DNA from: Flavobacterium orientale
Lineage (GTDB): Bacteria > Bacteroidota > Bacteroidia > Flavobacteriales > Flavobacteriaceae
Direction of reading: 5' to 3'
DNA: 64,000 nt
Assembly (NCBI RefSeq): GCF_014638005.1
Contig: NZ_BMFG01000001.1
Location: 62,001-126,000 of the forward strand
Shown here: in pieces, positions 1 to 7,642 of the stretch
How the letters are laid out: the number at the start of each line of letters is the position of its first letter
Numbering within the stretch: position 1 is the first letter of the stretch
Notes under the pieces: model-generated
Database searches by the model: none
What the model saw: only the letters and a program-made list of their open reading frames with translations
What the model was told of the DNA's origin: nothing
Program-made: the position numbers and the translations under genes

Positions 1-767
1 CCCAATGCATCATATACATATTGAAACGTAGAAAGCAACTCAGGTTTGCCATCAATCAACGCCACATTGTGTTCAAAATGAGCACTTGGTTTCATATCAG
101 CCGTCAAAATCGTCCAACCGTCTTTTAGTTGTTTGATGTTTTTTGTCCCCATGTTAATCATCGGCTCAATCGCAACCACCATACCTTCTACAAACAATTT
201 TCCACGTCCTTTTTTACCATAATTAGGCATTTCCGGATCTTCGTGCATTTTTCGTCCCAAACCGTGGCCTACTAATTCGCGAACAACGCCATAACCATTT
301 GATTCGCAATGCTTTTGAATTGCATTTCCCACATCTTCCACACGATTACCCGCTCTAAATTCCCGAATCCCAACATATAATGATTCTTTGGTTACTTTCA
401 AAAGCCTTTTCGTCTCTGGAGTCACTTCACCAATCTCAAAAGAATAAGCGTGATCACCATAAAACTCATTCATCAAAACCCCACAATCCACCGAAATTAC
501 ATCCCCACTTTCTAACGGTTTGTTGTTAGGAATCCCGTGAACCACCTGAGCATTAGGACTCATACACAACGAATTTGGAAAACCATATAAGCCCAAAAAA
601 GCTGGAACACCGCCATTGTCACGAATAAATTCTTCGGCCAATTTGTCTAAGTATAACGTCGTTACACCAGGCTTAATCTCCTTTGCAATCATGCCAAGTG
701 TTTTCGAAACCAATAGCGAACTGGCACGCATCAACTCAATTTCTTCTCGGGTTTTTGGAATAATCAT
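1..767 (-). CDS. map: Methionine aminopeptidase, type I (3' end cut by window edge)
   Basis: Removes the initiator methionine from new proteins in the cytoplasm. I read 255 codons from an ATG at 767 down to the window edge, so about the last 15-20 residues are missing. Metal-ligand motifs are visible in order: SVDCG followed by GDHAYSF (two Asp ligands), GHGLGRKMHEDP (His ligand), AIEPM (Glu) and FEHNVAL (Glu). The N-terminus MIIPKTREEI is typical of type I enzymes. A TAnnTTTG element lies about 20 bases upstream. The gene stands alone here, transcribed away from the CoA-transferase gene. Identification is firm. Confidence 0.95.
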   Translation of the reverse strand, partial: MIIPKTREEIELMRASSLLVSKTLGMIAKEIKPGVTTLYLDKLAEEFIRDNGGVPAFLGLYGFPNSLCMSPNAQVVHGIPNNKPLESGDVISVDCGVLMNEFYGDHAYSFEIGEVTPETKRLLKVTKESLYVGIREFRAGNRVEDVGNAIQKHCESNGYGVVRELVGHGLGRKMHEDPEMPNYGKKGRGKLFVEGMVVAIEPMINMGTKNIKQLKDGWTILTADMKPSAHFEHNVALIDGKPELLSTFQYVYDAL

Positions 768-785
768 AGTCAAAATTTAAAGTGG

Positions 786-793
786 CAAAGGTA
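786..793 (-). promoter_or_regulatory. Probable map promoter, -7 element
   Basis: Read leftward the bases are TACCTTTG, an exact match to the Bacteroidetes -7 consensus TAnnTTTG, ending 19 bases before the map start codon. No TTG lies at the usual 17-23 base distance, so only half the promoter is recognisable. Confidence 0.5.
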
Positions 794-819
794 CACAATT
801 TTATTATTTTTTATTAGAA

Positions 820-1010
820 GCAAAATCCCATCATCCACTACAAGCTTTTTTGTCTTGTTGCGTTTTTCTAAGAGCAAAATTCCGATAGCTATCGGGACCT
901 TTGGTCGCTCTTTTTGCCAAAGAAAAACTGCAACAATCCAGCAAAAGGCTTTCTGTCAGCCGACAGGTGTGGTTCGCTACTACCGGGGCTAAAAATCCCA
1001 AAAACAATGA
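820..1010. repeat. Intergenic repeat-like block with palindromes
   Basis: The 300 bases between map and the CoA-transferase gene hold no convincing reading frame. This block is richer in GC than its surroundings. It carries a perfect 14-base palindrome (CCGATAGCTATCGG, 882-895) and a short inverted repeat (CTGTC-AGCC-GACAG, about 955-968). From memory, similar GATAGCTATC and CTGTCAGCCGACAG blocks recur between genes in Flavobacterium genomes, so I read it as one copy of a dispersed non-coding repeat. Only one copy is present in this window, so its repeat nature is inferred. Confidence 0.45.
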
Positions 1011-1042
1011 GAAATATCAGTTTTTAAACAGATTTTCACCCT

Positions 1043-1050
1043 TATCTTTG
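1043..1050 (+). promoter_or_regulatory. Probable CoA-transferase promoter, -7 element
   Basis: TATCTTTG matches the TAnnTTTG consensus, 17 bases before the start codon at 1068. No TTG is present at the expected upstream distance. Confidence 0.5.
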
Positions 1051-1067
1051 TTCAAAATTTAGGAAAT

Positions 1068-2354
1068 ATGAGCAAATATGTAACAGCTGAAGAGGCCGTA
1101 AAAGTAGTAAAATCCGGAGATAGGGTTTATTTACAGGCGGCTGCAGCAACACCGTCTGTTTTAACCAAAGCATTGACACAACGAGCATCCGAACTAAAAA
1201 ATGTAGAAATTTGCCACCTTCACACCGAAGGCGAAGCACCTTATGCTAATCCCGATTTAGCAGAAAGTTTTCATGTTAATTCTTTCTTTATCGGAGCAAA
1301 TGTTCGTCATACACTAAAAGCCGGTAACGGTTCCTATACCCCTGTTTTTCTTAGCGAATTACCCAATTTATTTCGTAAAAATGTACTGCCCTTAGATGTG
1401 GTTTTTATACACGTTTCACCACCTGATAGACACGGTTATTGTTCACTTGGCGTTTCTGTTGAAGCTTCATTAGCCGCAATAGAGAATGCAAAAATTGTTA
1501 TTGCCCAGGTGAATCCACAAATGCCACGTACTTTCGGCGACGGAATTCTTCACGAATCTGAAATTGATTATTTAGTTCCTGTTAATGAATCTATTTTTTC
1601 ACATCAAATAGATGAATTTACACCCGAAGAAGAAAAGATTGGCGAATATATTGCCTCACTAATTGAAGATAGAAGTACGCTTCAAATGGGAATTGGGTCT
1701 ATTCCAAATGCTGCTTTAAGTAAATTATCAAATCATAAAGATTTGGGATTACACACCGAAATGTTTTCGGATGGCGTTATTGATTTAATTGAAAAAGATG
1801 TCATCAATTGCAACTACAAAGGTACTACACGTGGTCGTGTTTTGGCTACATTTTTAATGGGTTCACGCCGTCTGTATGATTTTGTTGATGACAATTCTTT
1901 TATAGAAATGAAAGAATCATCAGCGGTAAATGACACAGCAAGAATTCGTAAAAACCCAAAAATGGTCGCTATTAATTCAGCCATTGAAGTAGATATTACG
2001 GGTCAAGTTTGTGCTGATTCCATTGGAGGGAAAATGTATTCCGGAGTGGGAGGTCAGATGGATTTTATCAGAGGAGCTTCGTTGAGTGTAGGAGGAAAAG
2101 CAATTATTGCTTTGCCATCTCAAACCCGAAGAGGAGAAAGCAGAATAGTTCCTTTTTTGAAACAAGGGGCAGGTGTTGTAACTACAAGGTCACATGTGCA
2201 ATACATTATTACGGAGTATGGAATTGCTAATTTATATGGCAAAACCTTAAAACAACGTGCTGCTGAAATGGTCAGAATTGCACATCCAAATCACAGAGAA
2301 TGGATTGAGAAAACTTATTATGAAATGATGGAGATTAAAAAAATGATTTGCTAG
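1068..2354 (+). CDS. Acetyl-CoA hydrolase/transferase family protein (4-hydroxybutyrate CoA-transferase type)
   Basis: Cytoplasmic CoA-transferase of 428 residues, the normal length for the family that moves CoA between acetyl-CoA and a small carboxylic acid such as butyrate or 4-hydroxybutyrate. The N-terminal half runs from VTAEEAVKVVKSGDRVYLQ, and the C-terminal half contains GLHTEMFSDG. E231 in that motif corresponds to the glutamate that forms the glutamyl-CoA thioester. Glycine-rich stretches near residues 208-212 and 325-340 fit the CoA-binding loops. The ATG start is 17 bases past a promoter element. It is a single-gene unit ending in a strong hairpin. The family is certain, but the acyl substrate cannot be told from sequence. 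Confidence 0.88.
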   Translation: MSKYVTAEEAVKVVKSGDRVYLQAAAATPSVLTKALTQRASELKNVEICHLHTEGEAPYANPDLAESFHVNSFFIGANVRHTLKAGNGSYTPVFLSELPNLFRKNVLPLDVVFIHVSPPDRHGYCSLGVSVEASLAAIENAKIVIAQVNPQMPRTFGDGILHESEIDYLVPVNESIFSHQIDEFTPEEEKIGEYIASLIEDRSTLQMGIGSIPNAALSKLSNHKDLGLHTEMFSDGVIDLIEKDVINCNYKGTTRGRVLATFLMGSRRLYDFVDDNSFIEMKESSAVNDTARIRKNPKMVAINSAIEVDITGQVCADSIGGKMYSGVGGQMDFIRGASLSVGGKAIIALPSQTRRGESRIVPFLKQGAGVVTTRSHVQYIITEYGIANLYGKTLKQRAAEMVRIAHPNHREWIEKTYYEMMEIKKMIC

Positions 2355-2365
2355 TTTTATTATAT

Positions 2366-2399
2366 TATACCTGACAGGTTTTTGAACCTGTCAGGTATA
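2366..2399. terminator. Bidirectional hairpin between convergent genes
   Basis: A perfect 15-base-pair stem (2366-2380 with 2385-2399) closes a TTTG loop. It lies between the convergent CoA-transferase and TolC-like genes. There is no long T run on either side, so it may work as a mixed terminator or RNA stabiliser. Palindromes built on CCTGACAGG are, from memory, common between genes in this family. Confidence 0.7.
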
Positions 2400-2415
2400 T
2401 CCAAAGATTTAAAAC

Positions 2416-3816
2416 TTAATTATTAAACTGCGGATTTGCAATCAACTTAAACAAATCTGCATTAGCAACAAAAAATCGAAATTCGGTTTCAATTTGTTGC
2501 AAACTCGTACTTAGCAAACTGTTTTCTCTGGAATTTATTAAAAACAAGGAGCTTTCTCCAAAAAAGAATATTCTTTCTTCAGCATCGAGCATCGTAGTAA
2601 AATCATTCACCAATTCATTCGCAATTGCAATCTGATTTTTCAATGAACTGATTTCTTCCAATTGATAGTCAATTTTATTTCTAAGGACTTGATCTTCAAA
2701 TTTTAGATCTAATTCAGCATCTTGCAGTTTCAATTTGGCAATTTTAAAATTTCCTCTTTCTTTTCTCAAAAACAAAGGAAAACTAAAATTTATGCCATAC
2801 TTATAATTCACGGTATTAAAATCCCTCACAAATTCCGGTTCCGACAAATAATTGTAATTTAGGTCGATAGTTGGTTTTAATAAATCGCCTTTCAACTGTT
2901 TGTCCACTTCTAAAATCGAAACTTTATTTTGCAACGATCGAATCTTCGGGTGATTTTGAAAGTCAATATCGGCTAACAATAAACCGTTTGTTTTTAATGT
3001 ATTTTCAACCTTTTTTTCTAATTCACTTTCAGGTGAAATACCATCTTGTAATTCTAACGGAAGATTATTTTCAAACCATAAAAAATTGGATAATTCCAAT
3101 TTAGATTTAAGCAATTTTAAACGCGATTGTTCCAAACTCAGTTTTCTGGATTTTACTAAAATTCCGGCTTCAATACTATCAATGGCAGGTCGATCTCCGG
3201 CAGTAATTAATCCTTTAATTCCATTAAAACGCACTTCCGCATTCGTTAAAAAAGTTTCATATAATTTGTATTCATTATAACTTCTATACCAATTAAAATA
3301 GCCGTTTGCTGCGGCATAAAGCACGTTGGCTACTTCCAAATCTCTTTCGGCTTGTGATAAATTAGCATAAATTTTAGCTTTTCTCAAATCGGCCATTCGA
3401 TTATTAATAAGCAATCCTTGACCAATCGGAACAGAAATTCCCGCCATCGCCAATCCGTTTGCCGGAACTGTATTTTGAGGATTCAAATACACACCTTCCA
3501 TTTGATCAAAACCGGCTTTAATTTCAATTCCATACCAAGTTGGAATTTTAAACGTCGCATTTAATAAGTCATAATATTCCGTTGATTTGAATTGTTTATT
3601 TTCATAGTCCACTTCAATTTTTGGATCAAATCCACCACGAGCTGCAATAATTCCGGCTTGAGCTTGACTCACTTCTAAGTTGGCTTGCTTGACCAACGGA
3701 TGAAATTGCTTGACATAACCCAAATAAGCATCCAAAGTCAAAATAGAATCAGAAGCATTATTTTGCGACCAAGAAATAGCGGATAAAAACAGTAAAATTG
3801 GCAAAATTCTTTTCAT
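2416..3816 (-). CDS. TolC-family outer-membrane efflux protein
   Basis: Outer-membrane channel of a tripartite exporter, about 466 residues. It begins with a signal peptide (MKRILPILLFLSAISWSQ) and then shows the two-repeat, Ala/Leu/Gln/Glu-rich helical pattern of TolC proteins. I place the start at the ATG at 3816, where the signal peptide begins. The frame also has an ATG at 3840, which would add eight polar residues before the signal and overlap the upstream gene by 17 bases. It is the last gene of a leftward tetR-ABC-hlyD-tolC operon, 7 bases after hlyD. Family assignment is firm; the exported substrate is unknown. Confidence 0.85.
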   Translation of the reverse strand: MKRILPILLFLSAISWSQNNASDSILTLDAYLGYVKQFHPLVKQANLEVSQAQAGIIAARGGFDPKIEVDYENKQFKSTEYYDLLNATFKIPTWYGIEIKAGFDQMEGVYLNPQNTVPANGLAMAGISVPIGQGLLINNRMADLRKAKIYANLSQAERDLEVANVLYAAANGYFNWYRSYNEYKLYETFLTNAEVRFNGIKGLITAGDRPAIDSIEAGILVKSRKLSLEQSRLKLLKSKLELSNFLWFENNLPLELQDGISPESELEKKVENTLKTNGLLLADIDFQNHPKIRSLQNKVSILEVDKQLKGDLLKPTIDLNYNYLSEPEFVRDFNTVNYKYGINFSFPLFLRKERGNFKIAKLKLQDAELDLKFEDQVLRNKIDYQLEEISSLKNQIAIANELVNDFTTMLDAEERIFFFGESSLFLINSRENSLLSTSLQQIETEFRFFVANADLFKLIANPQFNN

Positions 3817-3823
3817 CAAATAC

Positions 3824-5170
3824 CTATTTTTTAGTTTCATTGGTTTGTGTTGGCGTATAAAAATTCGGTGGGAATCCGTTTAATTTTCGCCACAATTCAT
3901 ACCAAATCGGAACATTATCTAGTAGAGCAAATGTTTGAGCACCCGCACCAATGTTGAGTTCTTTTGGCCACGGTTTATCGTTAGGATCTTGGGCAATTAA
4001 AACGCGGTATTTTCCATTCACACTAATAAAATTTTCGACAGCAATAATTTCGCCACCAAATGTTCCGTAGGAGGAATTTGGCCAGCCGCTAAAAACGATG
4101 GTTGGCCAGCCATCAAACCAAACTCGCACTTTTTCACCTTTGTGAATTAACGGCATATCGATGGGTTGAATATACGTTTCAACCGCAATATCATATTTTG
4201 ATGGCATAATGCTCACAACCGGCGTTCCTTCTTTAATCGTTTCTCCAATTCCGGATTGCAAAGCACGGTTTACATACCCATTTTGCGGAGCTTTGATGTA
4301 ATAAAGTTCGTTCCGCATTTTATAATTCGTAACCTGATTCTGCAATTTATTCACTTGAGCTTCCGTGTCAAATTGACTGCTTAATGCGGTAAAACGTTCG
4401 CTTTGAGCTTTCGAAATTTTATCGGTATATTCTGCTGTGATTCTATTAATTTCAACTTTTGCATTGATTAATTCGTTTCTGGCGGTTAATAATTTATTTT
4501 GCTGTGTGATGATTTTTGCTTCTGCATCTTGCAATTTCAATCGTTTATCCTCCACATCGGTCATTGGTTTTAGACCTTCTTTATTTAAATCTTCCGAACG
4601 TTTAAATTGGGTTTGAGCAATTTTAAGTTGCGTTTTCACTGCTTCCAAATCCATACTGTCACTTTTTACTTTTAAAAGTGATTGTTCTATTTTGTTTCTG
4701 GCTTGTTCTAATTTTAAAATTCGTTCGCGTTCAATAGCGGCAATTTGAGACGAAAGTGAGTTGGCTTTTCCTTCGTACGATTCTTCCGAAAGCATTTTCG
4801 CCTTCATTTGGTTTTCTGTATTATCAACCAAATTAGGGTCAAAATAATCTTCTTTTACCTCCGAAATAAATAAAATTGTATCACCTTTATTCACATATTG
4901 ACCTTCTGCAACATACCATTTTTCAATTCGTCCGGCAATGGCAGTATGAATTGTTTGCGGACGTTGTTCAGGTGAAATGGTGGTCACAAAACCGGTTCCT
5001 TGAATATTTTGCGTCCAAGGTAGCAAGACAAACAGAAAACTTCCGATAAAAAACCACATTAAAAGTCGATTGAACGTTTTAAAATAACGTCTTTCACTCA
5101 ATTTCCGAATGGTTTTAAACCGAGTTAGATTTACTTTTTCGTTGATATTATTTTTAGCGATATTCAGCAT
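3824..5170 (-). CDS. HlyD-family periplasmic adaptor (membrane fusion) protein
   Basis: Adaptor of 448 residues linking the inner-membrane ABC protein to the TolC-like channel. A single membrane segment lies at residues 36-52 after a basic cytoplasmic N-terminus. It is followed by a lipoyl-type half-motif (IAGRIEKWYVAEGQYVNKGD), a long coiled coil at roughly 130-290 rich in Lys/Glu/Gln/Leu, and the second lipoyl half (IKAPQNGYVNRAL). A beta-barrel region follows. The gene starts one base after the ABC gene ends, so translation is probably coupled. The order is typical of type I secretion or drug-export operons. Confidence 0.88.
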   Translation of the reverse strand: MLNIAKNNINEKVNLTRFKTIRKLSERRYFKTFNRLLMWFFIGSFLFVLLPWTQNIQGTGFVTTISPEQRPQTIHTAIAGRIEKWYVAEGQYVNKGDTILFISEVKEDYFDPNLVDNTENQMKAKMLSEESYEGKANSLSSQIAAIERERILKLEQARNKIEQSLLKVKSDSMDLEAVKTQLKIAQTQFKRSEDLNKEGLKPMTDVEDKRLKLQDAEAKIITQQNKLLTARNELINAKVEINRITAEYTDKISKAQSERFTALSSQFDTEAQVNKLQNQVTNYKMRNELYYIKAPQNGYVNRALQSGIGETIKEGTPVVSIMPSKYDIAVETYIQPIDMPLIHKGEKVRVWFDGWPTIVFSGWPNSSYGTFGGEIIAVENFISVNGKYRVLIAQDPNDKPWPKELNIGAGAQTFALLDNVPIWYELWRKLNGFPPNFYTPTQTNETKK

Positions 5171-5171
5171 A

Positions 5172-6842
5172 TTACTTGGTGTCTGAAATTAATTTTCCTT
5201 TTTCTAATGTGATGATTCGGTCACATTTTTGTTTCCAATATTCATTTTTAGAAGTCACAATTACTGTCCAATTATTTTCTTCTGATAAAATGAAATCGAT
5301 GATTTCTTTACTTTCGTCATCATCCATTTTATCAAAAGGATTTTCTAAAAATAGAATAAGCGGATCATTCACAATTGCTCTCGCCAAGAGAATTTTTTGA
5401 GTTAACGAAGTTGGCAATTGTTTTCCGTCGGTTAGAATTTTTTCGTCTAATCCTTTTGGCATTTTCTTGATAACATCGGTTAATTTTAGTTTGTCCATCA
5501 CCCATTTTACTCGTTCGGTGGATACGAAAGCATTTTTGAACGTAATATTTTCCAAAATTGAACCTTCAAATAATGATTGACCTTCTGTAATTATTCCAAT
5601 TTGAGCTCGATATTGTTCGATATCTATTTTATTATAATGTTCATCGTTAATATAAATCGAACTACTATTGGTATGAATTAATCCCGCCAAAATGCGAAGC
5701 AAAGTTGTTTTGCCGGAACCATTTCTTCCATCCAAATATATTTTTTCGTTTTGGTTGATATGAAGCGAAATTGCGTTTAGAATTTTCTTGTTCGAATCTG
5801 GAAAAGCAAAATTTAGCTCATCAATTTCAAAATGAATATTTTTATAACAGTAGGTACTATCGGAAGTTTCATCCTCTTCAATTTCCATATCAACTACTTG
5901 ACCAATTTTTTCCAAAGAGGTTAAAACATCATAAAATGTTTCTAATCCAACGATGATTTTTTCAACCGAATTTATCACTAACAAAATGATGATTTCTGCT
6001 GCCACAAACTGACCAATGTTCAATTGTTGATTGATTACCAGATAACCGCCAATTAACAATAAACCAGCGGAAATTAACGCTTTGAAACCAATTAATTGGA
6101 TGAATTGTCGTTTGATGACTTCAAAATGGCTTTCTCTGGATTTGAGGTATTCAGTTACTAGTTTATCATTTTTGGTCAATGCAAATTCTGATTCGATTTT
6201 ACTCTTAAAACCAAAATAATTTCTGGCAATTTCTTGAATCCAGTGAGCTACTTTGTATTTGTATTTTGATTCCGTTAAACTTGTTTTCAAACCGGTTTCA
6301 AAGGACATTCTGAAAATTAAATACAAAACAATAAACAGTAAAAGGCCGAAAAGTATAAATAACGGATGATAAATGGAAAGTAAAAGTAACCCGAAAATGA
6401 TTTGTAATAACGAGTCAGAATAATCTAAAATTAATTTTGCAACACTTTTTTGAACCGTGATTGTGTCAAAAAAACGATTGGCTAATTCCGGTGGATAACT
6501 GTTGTTAAATTCTGTGTATTTAATTTTAGGAAAACGATAGGAAAATTCGAATGACGACCGGATAAATATTTTTTGTTGAATGGTTTCTGTAATTCTAAGT
6601 TGCATCAAACGTAAAATTCCATTAAAAACTACACCTAAAATTACGATTGCTACGAGAATAATCCACGACAAACTAACTCGTCCTCCTTGAATAAGGTTGA
6701 TGATTGCTTGAACTCCTAATGGCAATGAAAGGCTAACAATTCCTGAAAAAACTGCATAAAAAAACACTTGATAAATGTCTTTTTTATCTAATTTTAATAG
6801 GTTTATAAAACGTTTTAAAGGAGATTTTGATGATTTTTCCAT
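5172..6842 (-). CDS. ABC transporter with fused membrane and degenerate ATPase domains
   Basis: Half-transporter of 556 residues. Several membrane helices lie between residues 25 and 300, and an ATPase domain fills about 335-556. Walker A is intact (GRNGSGKT, 372-379). The other motifs are not: the Q-loop Gln is E420; LSGGQ reads LPTSL (476-480); the Walker B Asp is E500; the catalytic Glu is N501; and the switch His is S531. The DNA shows no frameshift and the fold-defining hydrophobic pattern persists, so the protein seems maintained but probably hydrolyses ATP poorly or not at all, or pairs with another subunit. It lacks the N-terminal C39 peptidase seen in many bacteriocin exporters. It sits two bases after tetR and one base before hlyD. 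Confidence 0.85.
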   Translation of the reverse strand: MEKSSKSPLKRFINLLKLDKKDIYQVFFYAVFSGIVSLSLPLGVQAIINLIQGGRVSLSWIILVAIVILGVVFNGILRLMQLRITETIQQKIFIRSSFEFSYRFPKIKYTEFNNSYPPELANRFFDTITVQKSVAKLILDYSDSLLQIIFGLLLLSIYHPLFILFGLLLFIVLYLIFRMSFETGLKTSLTESKYKYKVAHWIQEIARNYFGFKSKIESEFALTKNDKLVTEYLKSRESHFEVIKRQFIQLIGFKALISAGLLLIGGYLVINQQLNIGQFVAAEIIILLVINSVEKIIVGLETFYDVLTSLEKIGQVVDMEIEEDETSDSTYCYKNIHFEIDELNFAFPDSNKKILNAISLHINQNEKIYLDGRNGSGKTTLLRILAGLIHTNSSSIYINDEHYNKIDIEQYRAQIGIITEGQSLFEGSILENITFKNAFVSTERVKWVMDKLKLTDVIKKMPKGLDEKILTDGKQLPTSLTQKILLARAIVNDPLILFLENPFDKMDDDESKEIIDFILSEENNWTVIVTSKNEYWKQKCDRIITLEKGKLISDTK

Positions 6843-6844
6843 AG

Positions 6845-7516
6845 TTAGTTAATCTGTTTTAAAACTAAAGATTTGAAAAATTCAGTTGGTGTTATTTCGT
6901 CTGAACAATCGGTTATTGATTTAAAATGGGTTTTTAAGAAATGTTGGTGTAAAGCACCTTCCACAACTGTCGAAATCAAACTTTTTGCGTAAGGAAAAGT
7001 TGGATTTACATCGTTTACCATTTCAATCATTCGATTAATGACGCGTTTATAAATTTGAAAATAACCTTCTTTGTTTTCTTCGTCCACTTCTTTAGTTAGA
7101 TAAGATTTTGAGAACTCACAAATAATAATTTTGTTTAAAATCATTTCATTTATGTGTGGGTGATTGTTGTCTGTAAAAATTTCTTCTGTCACAATTTCTA
7201 TGGCTTTCATCAATTTATCTTGTGGATTTGAAATACTGTTGGTGGAAAGCACTAATTTGAATTCTACCCAGCCCCAATACCAAGAAGTTAAGTAAAGCAA
7301 AAGTTTGTGTTTGCTCTCAAAGTAGCGATAAATCGAGCTTTCATTCGAACCAATTTTTTGTCCTAATTTTTTAAAAGTAAAATTATCAAATCCAATTTCA
7401 TCAATCAAAAGAATGCTTTGTTCAATAATTTTTTTACCCAAATCTGATGTTTCAGGATCTTTTAGATAGATTTTTGAACTAATTGCTACTTTAAGACCGC
7501 CAAGTATAGATTGCAT
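6845..7516 (-). CDS. TetR/AcrR-family transcriptional regulator
   Basis: DNA-binding repressor of 223 residues, first gene of the efflux operon. The N-terminal helix-turn-helix is clear: a helix around IIEQSILLIDEIGFDNFTF, then KKLGQKIGSNESSIYRYFESKHKLL (about residues 29-72), the TetR signature. The C-terminal half is helical and would bind an inducing ligand. The start is an ATG 27 bases downstream of a good promoter. It probably represses its own operon, since no other promoter lies between it and the ABC, HlyD and TolC-like genes. Ligand and operator are not identified. Confidence 0.88.
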   Translation of the reverse strand: MQSILGGLKVAISSKIYLKDPETSDLGKKIIEQSILLIDEIGFDNFTFKKLGQKIGSNESSIYRYFESKHKLLLYLTSWYWGWVEFKLVLSTNSISNPQDKLMKAIEIVTEEIFTDNNHPHINEMILNKIIICEFSKSYLTKEVDEENKEGYFQIYKRVINRMIEMVNDVNPTFPYAKSLISTVVEGALHQHFLKTHFKSITDCSDEITPTEFFKSLVLKQIN

Positions 7517-7542
7517 AATCGCATAATTAATAAATTATATCG

Positions 7543-7574
7543 CAAAGATAATAGTAAAGCTATTAATCTAGCAA
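7543..7574 (-). promoter_or_regulatory. Promoter of the tetR-ABC-hlyD-tolC operon
   Basis: Read leftward there is TTG (7574-7572), a 21-base spacer and TATCTTTG (7550-7543), matching TTG-N17-23-TAnnTTTG. The flanking DNA is AT-rich with short inverted repeats that could hold a TetR operator, but I cannot define one. Confidence 0.7.
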
Positions 7575-7592
7575 GTTATTAACTTATTTTTA

Positions 7593-7622
7593 ATAAAAAA
7601 AACCACTGATTAGTGGCTTTTT
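7593..7622 (-). terminator. Terminator of gpmI
   Basis: Read leftward, a CCACT-AATC-AGTGG stem-loop (7616-7603) is followed by about eight T residues. It lies directly after the gpmI stop and separates it from the tetR operon. Confidence 0.8.
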
Positions 7623-7642
7623 ATTGTTTGAATAATTCAAAA

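Noticed and set aside
3817-3840. Eight-residue longer start for the TolC-like protein
   Set aside because: It would place polar residues before a well-formed signal peptide and overlap hlyD by 17 bases; kept only as an alternative.
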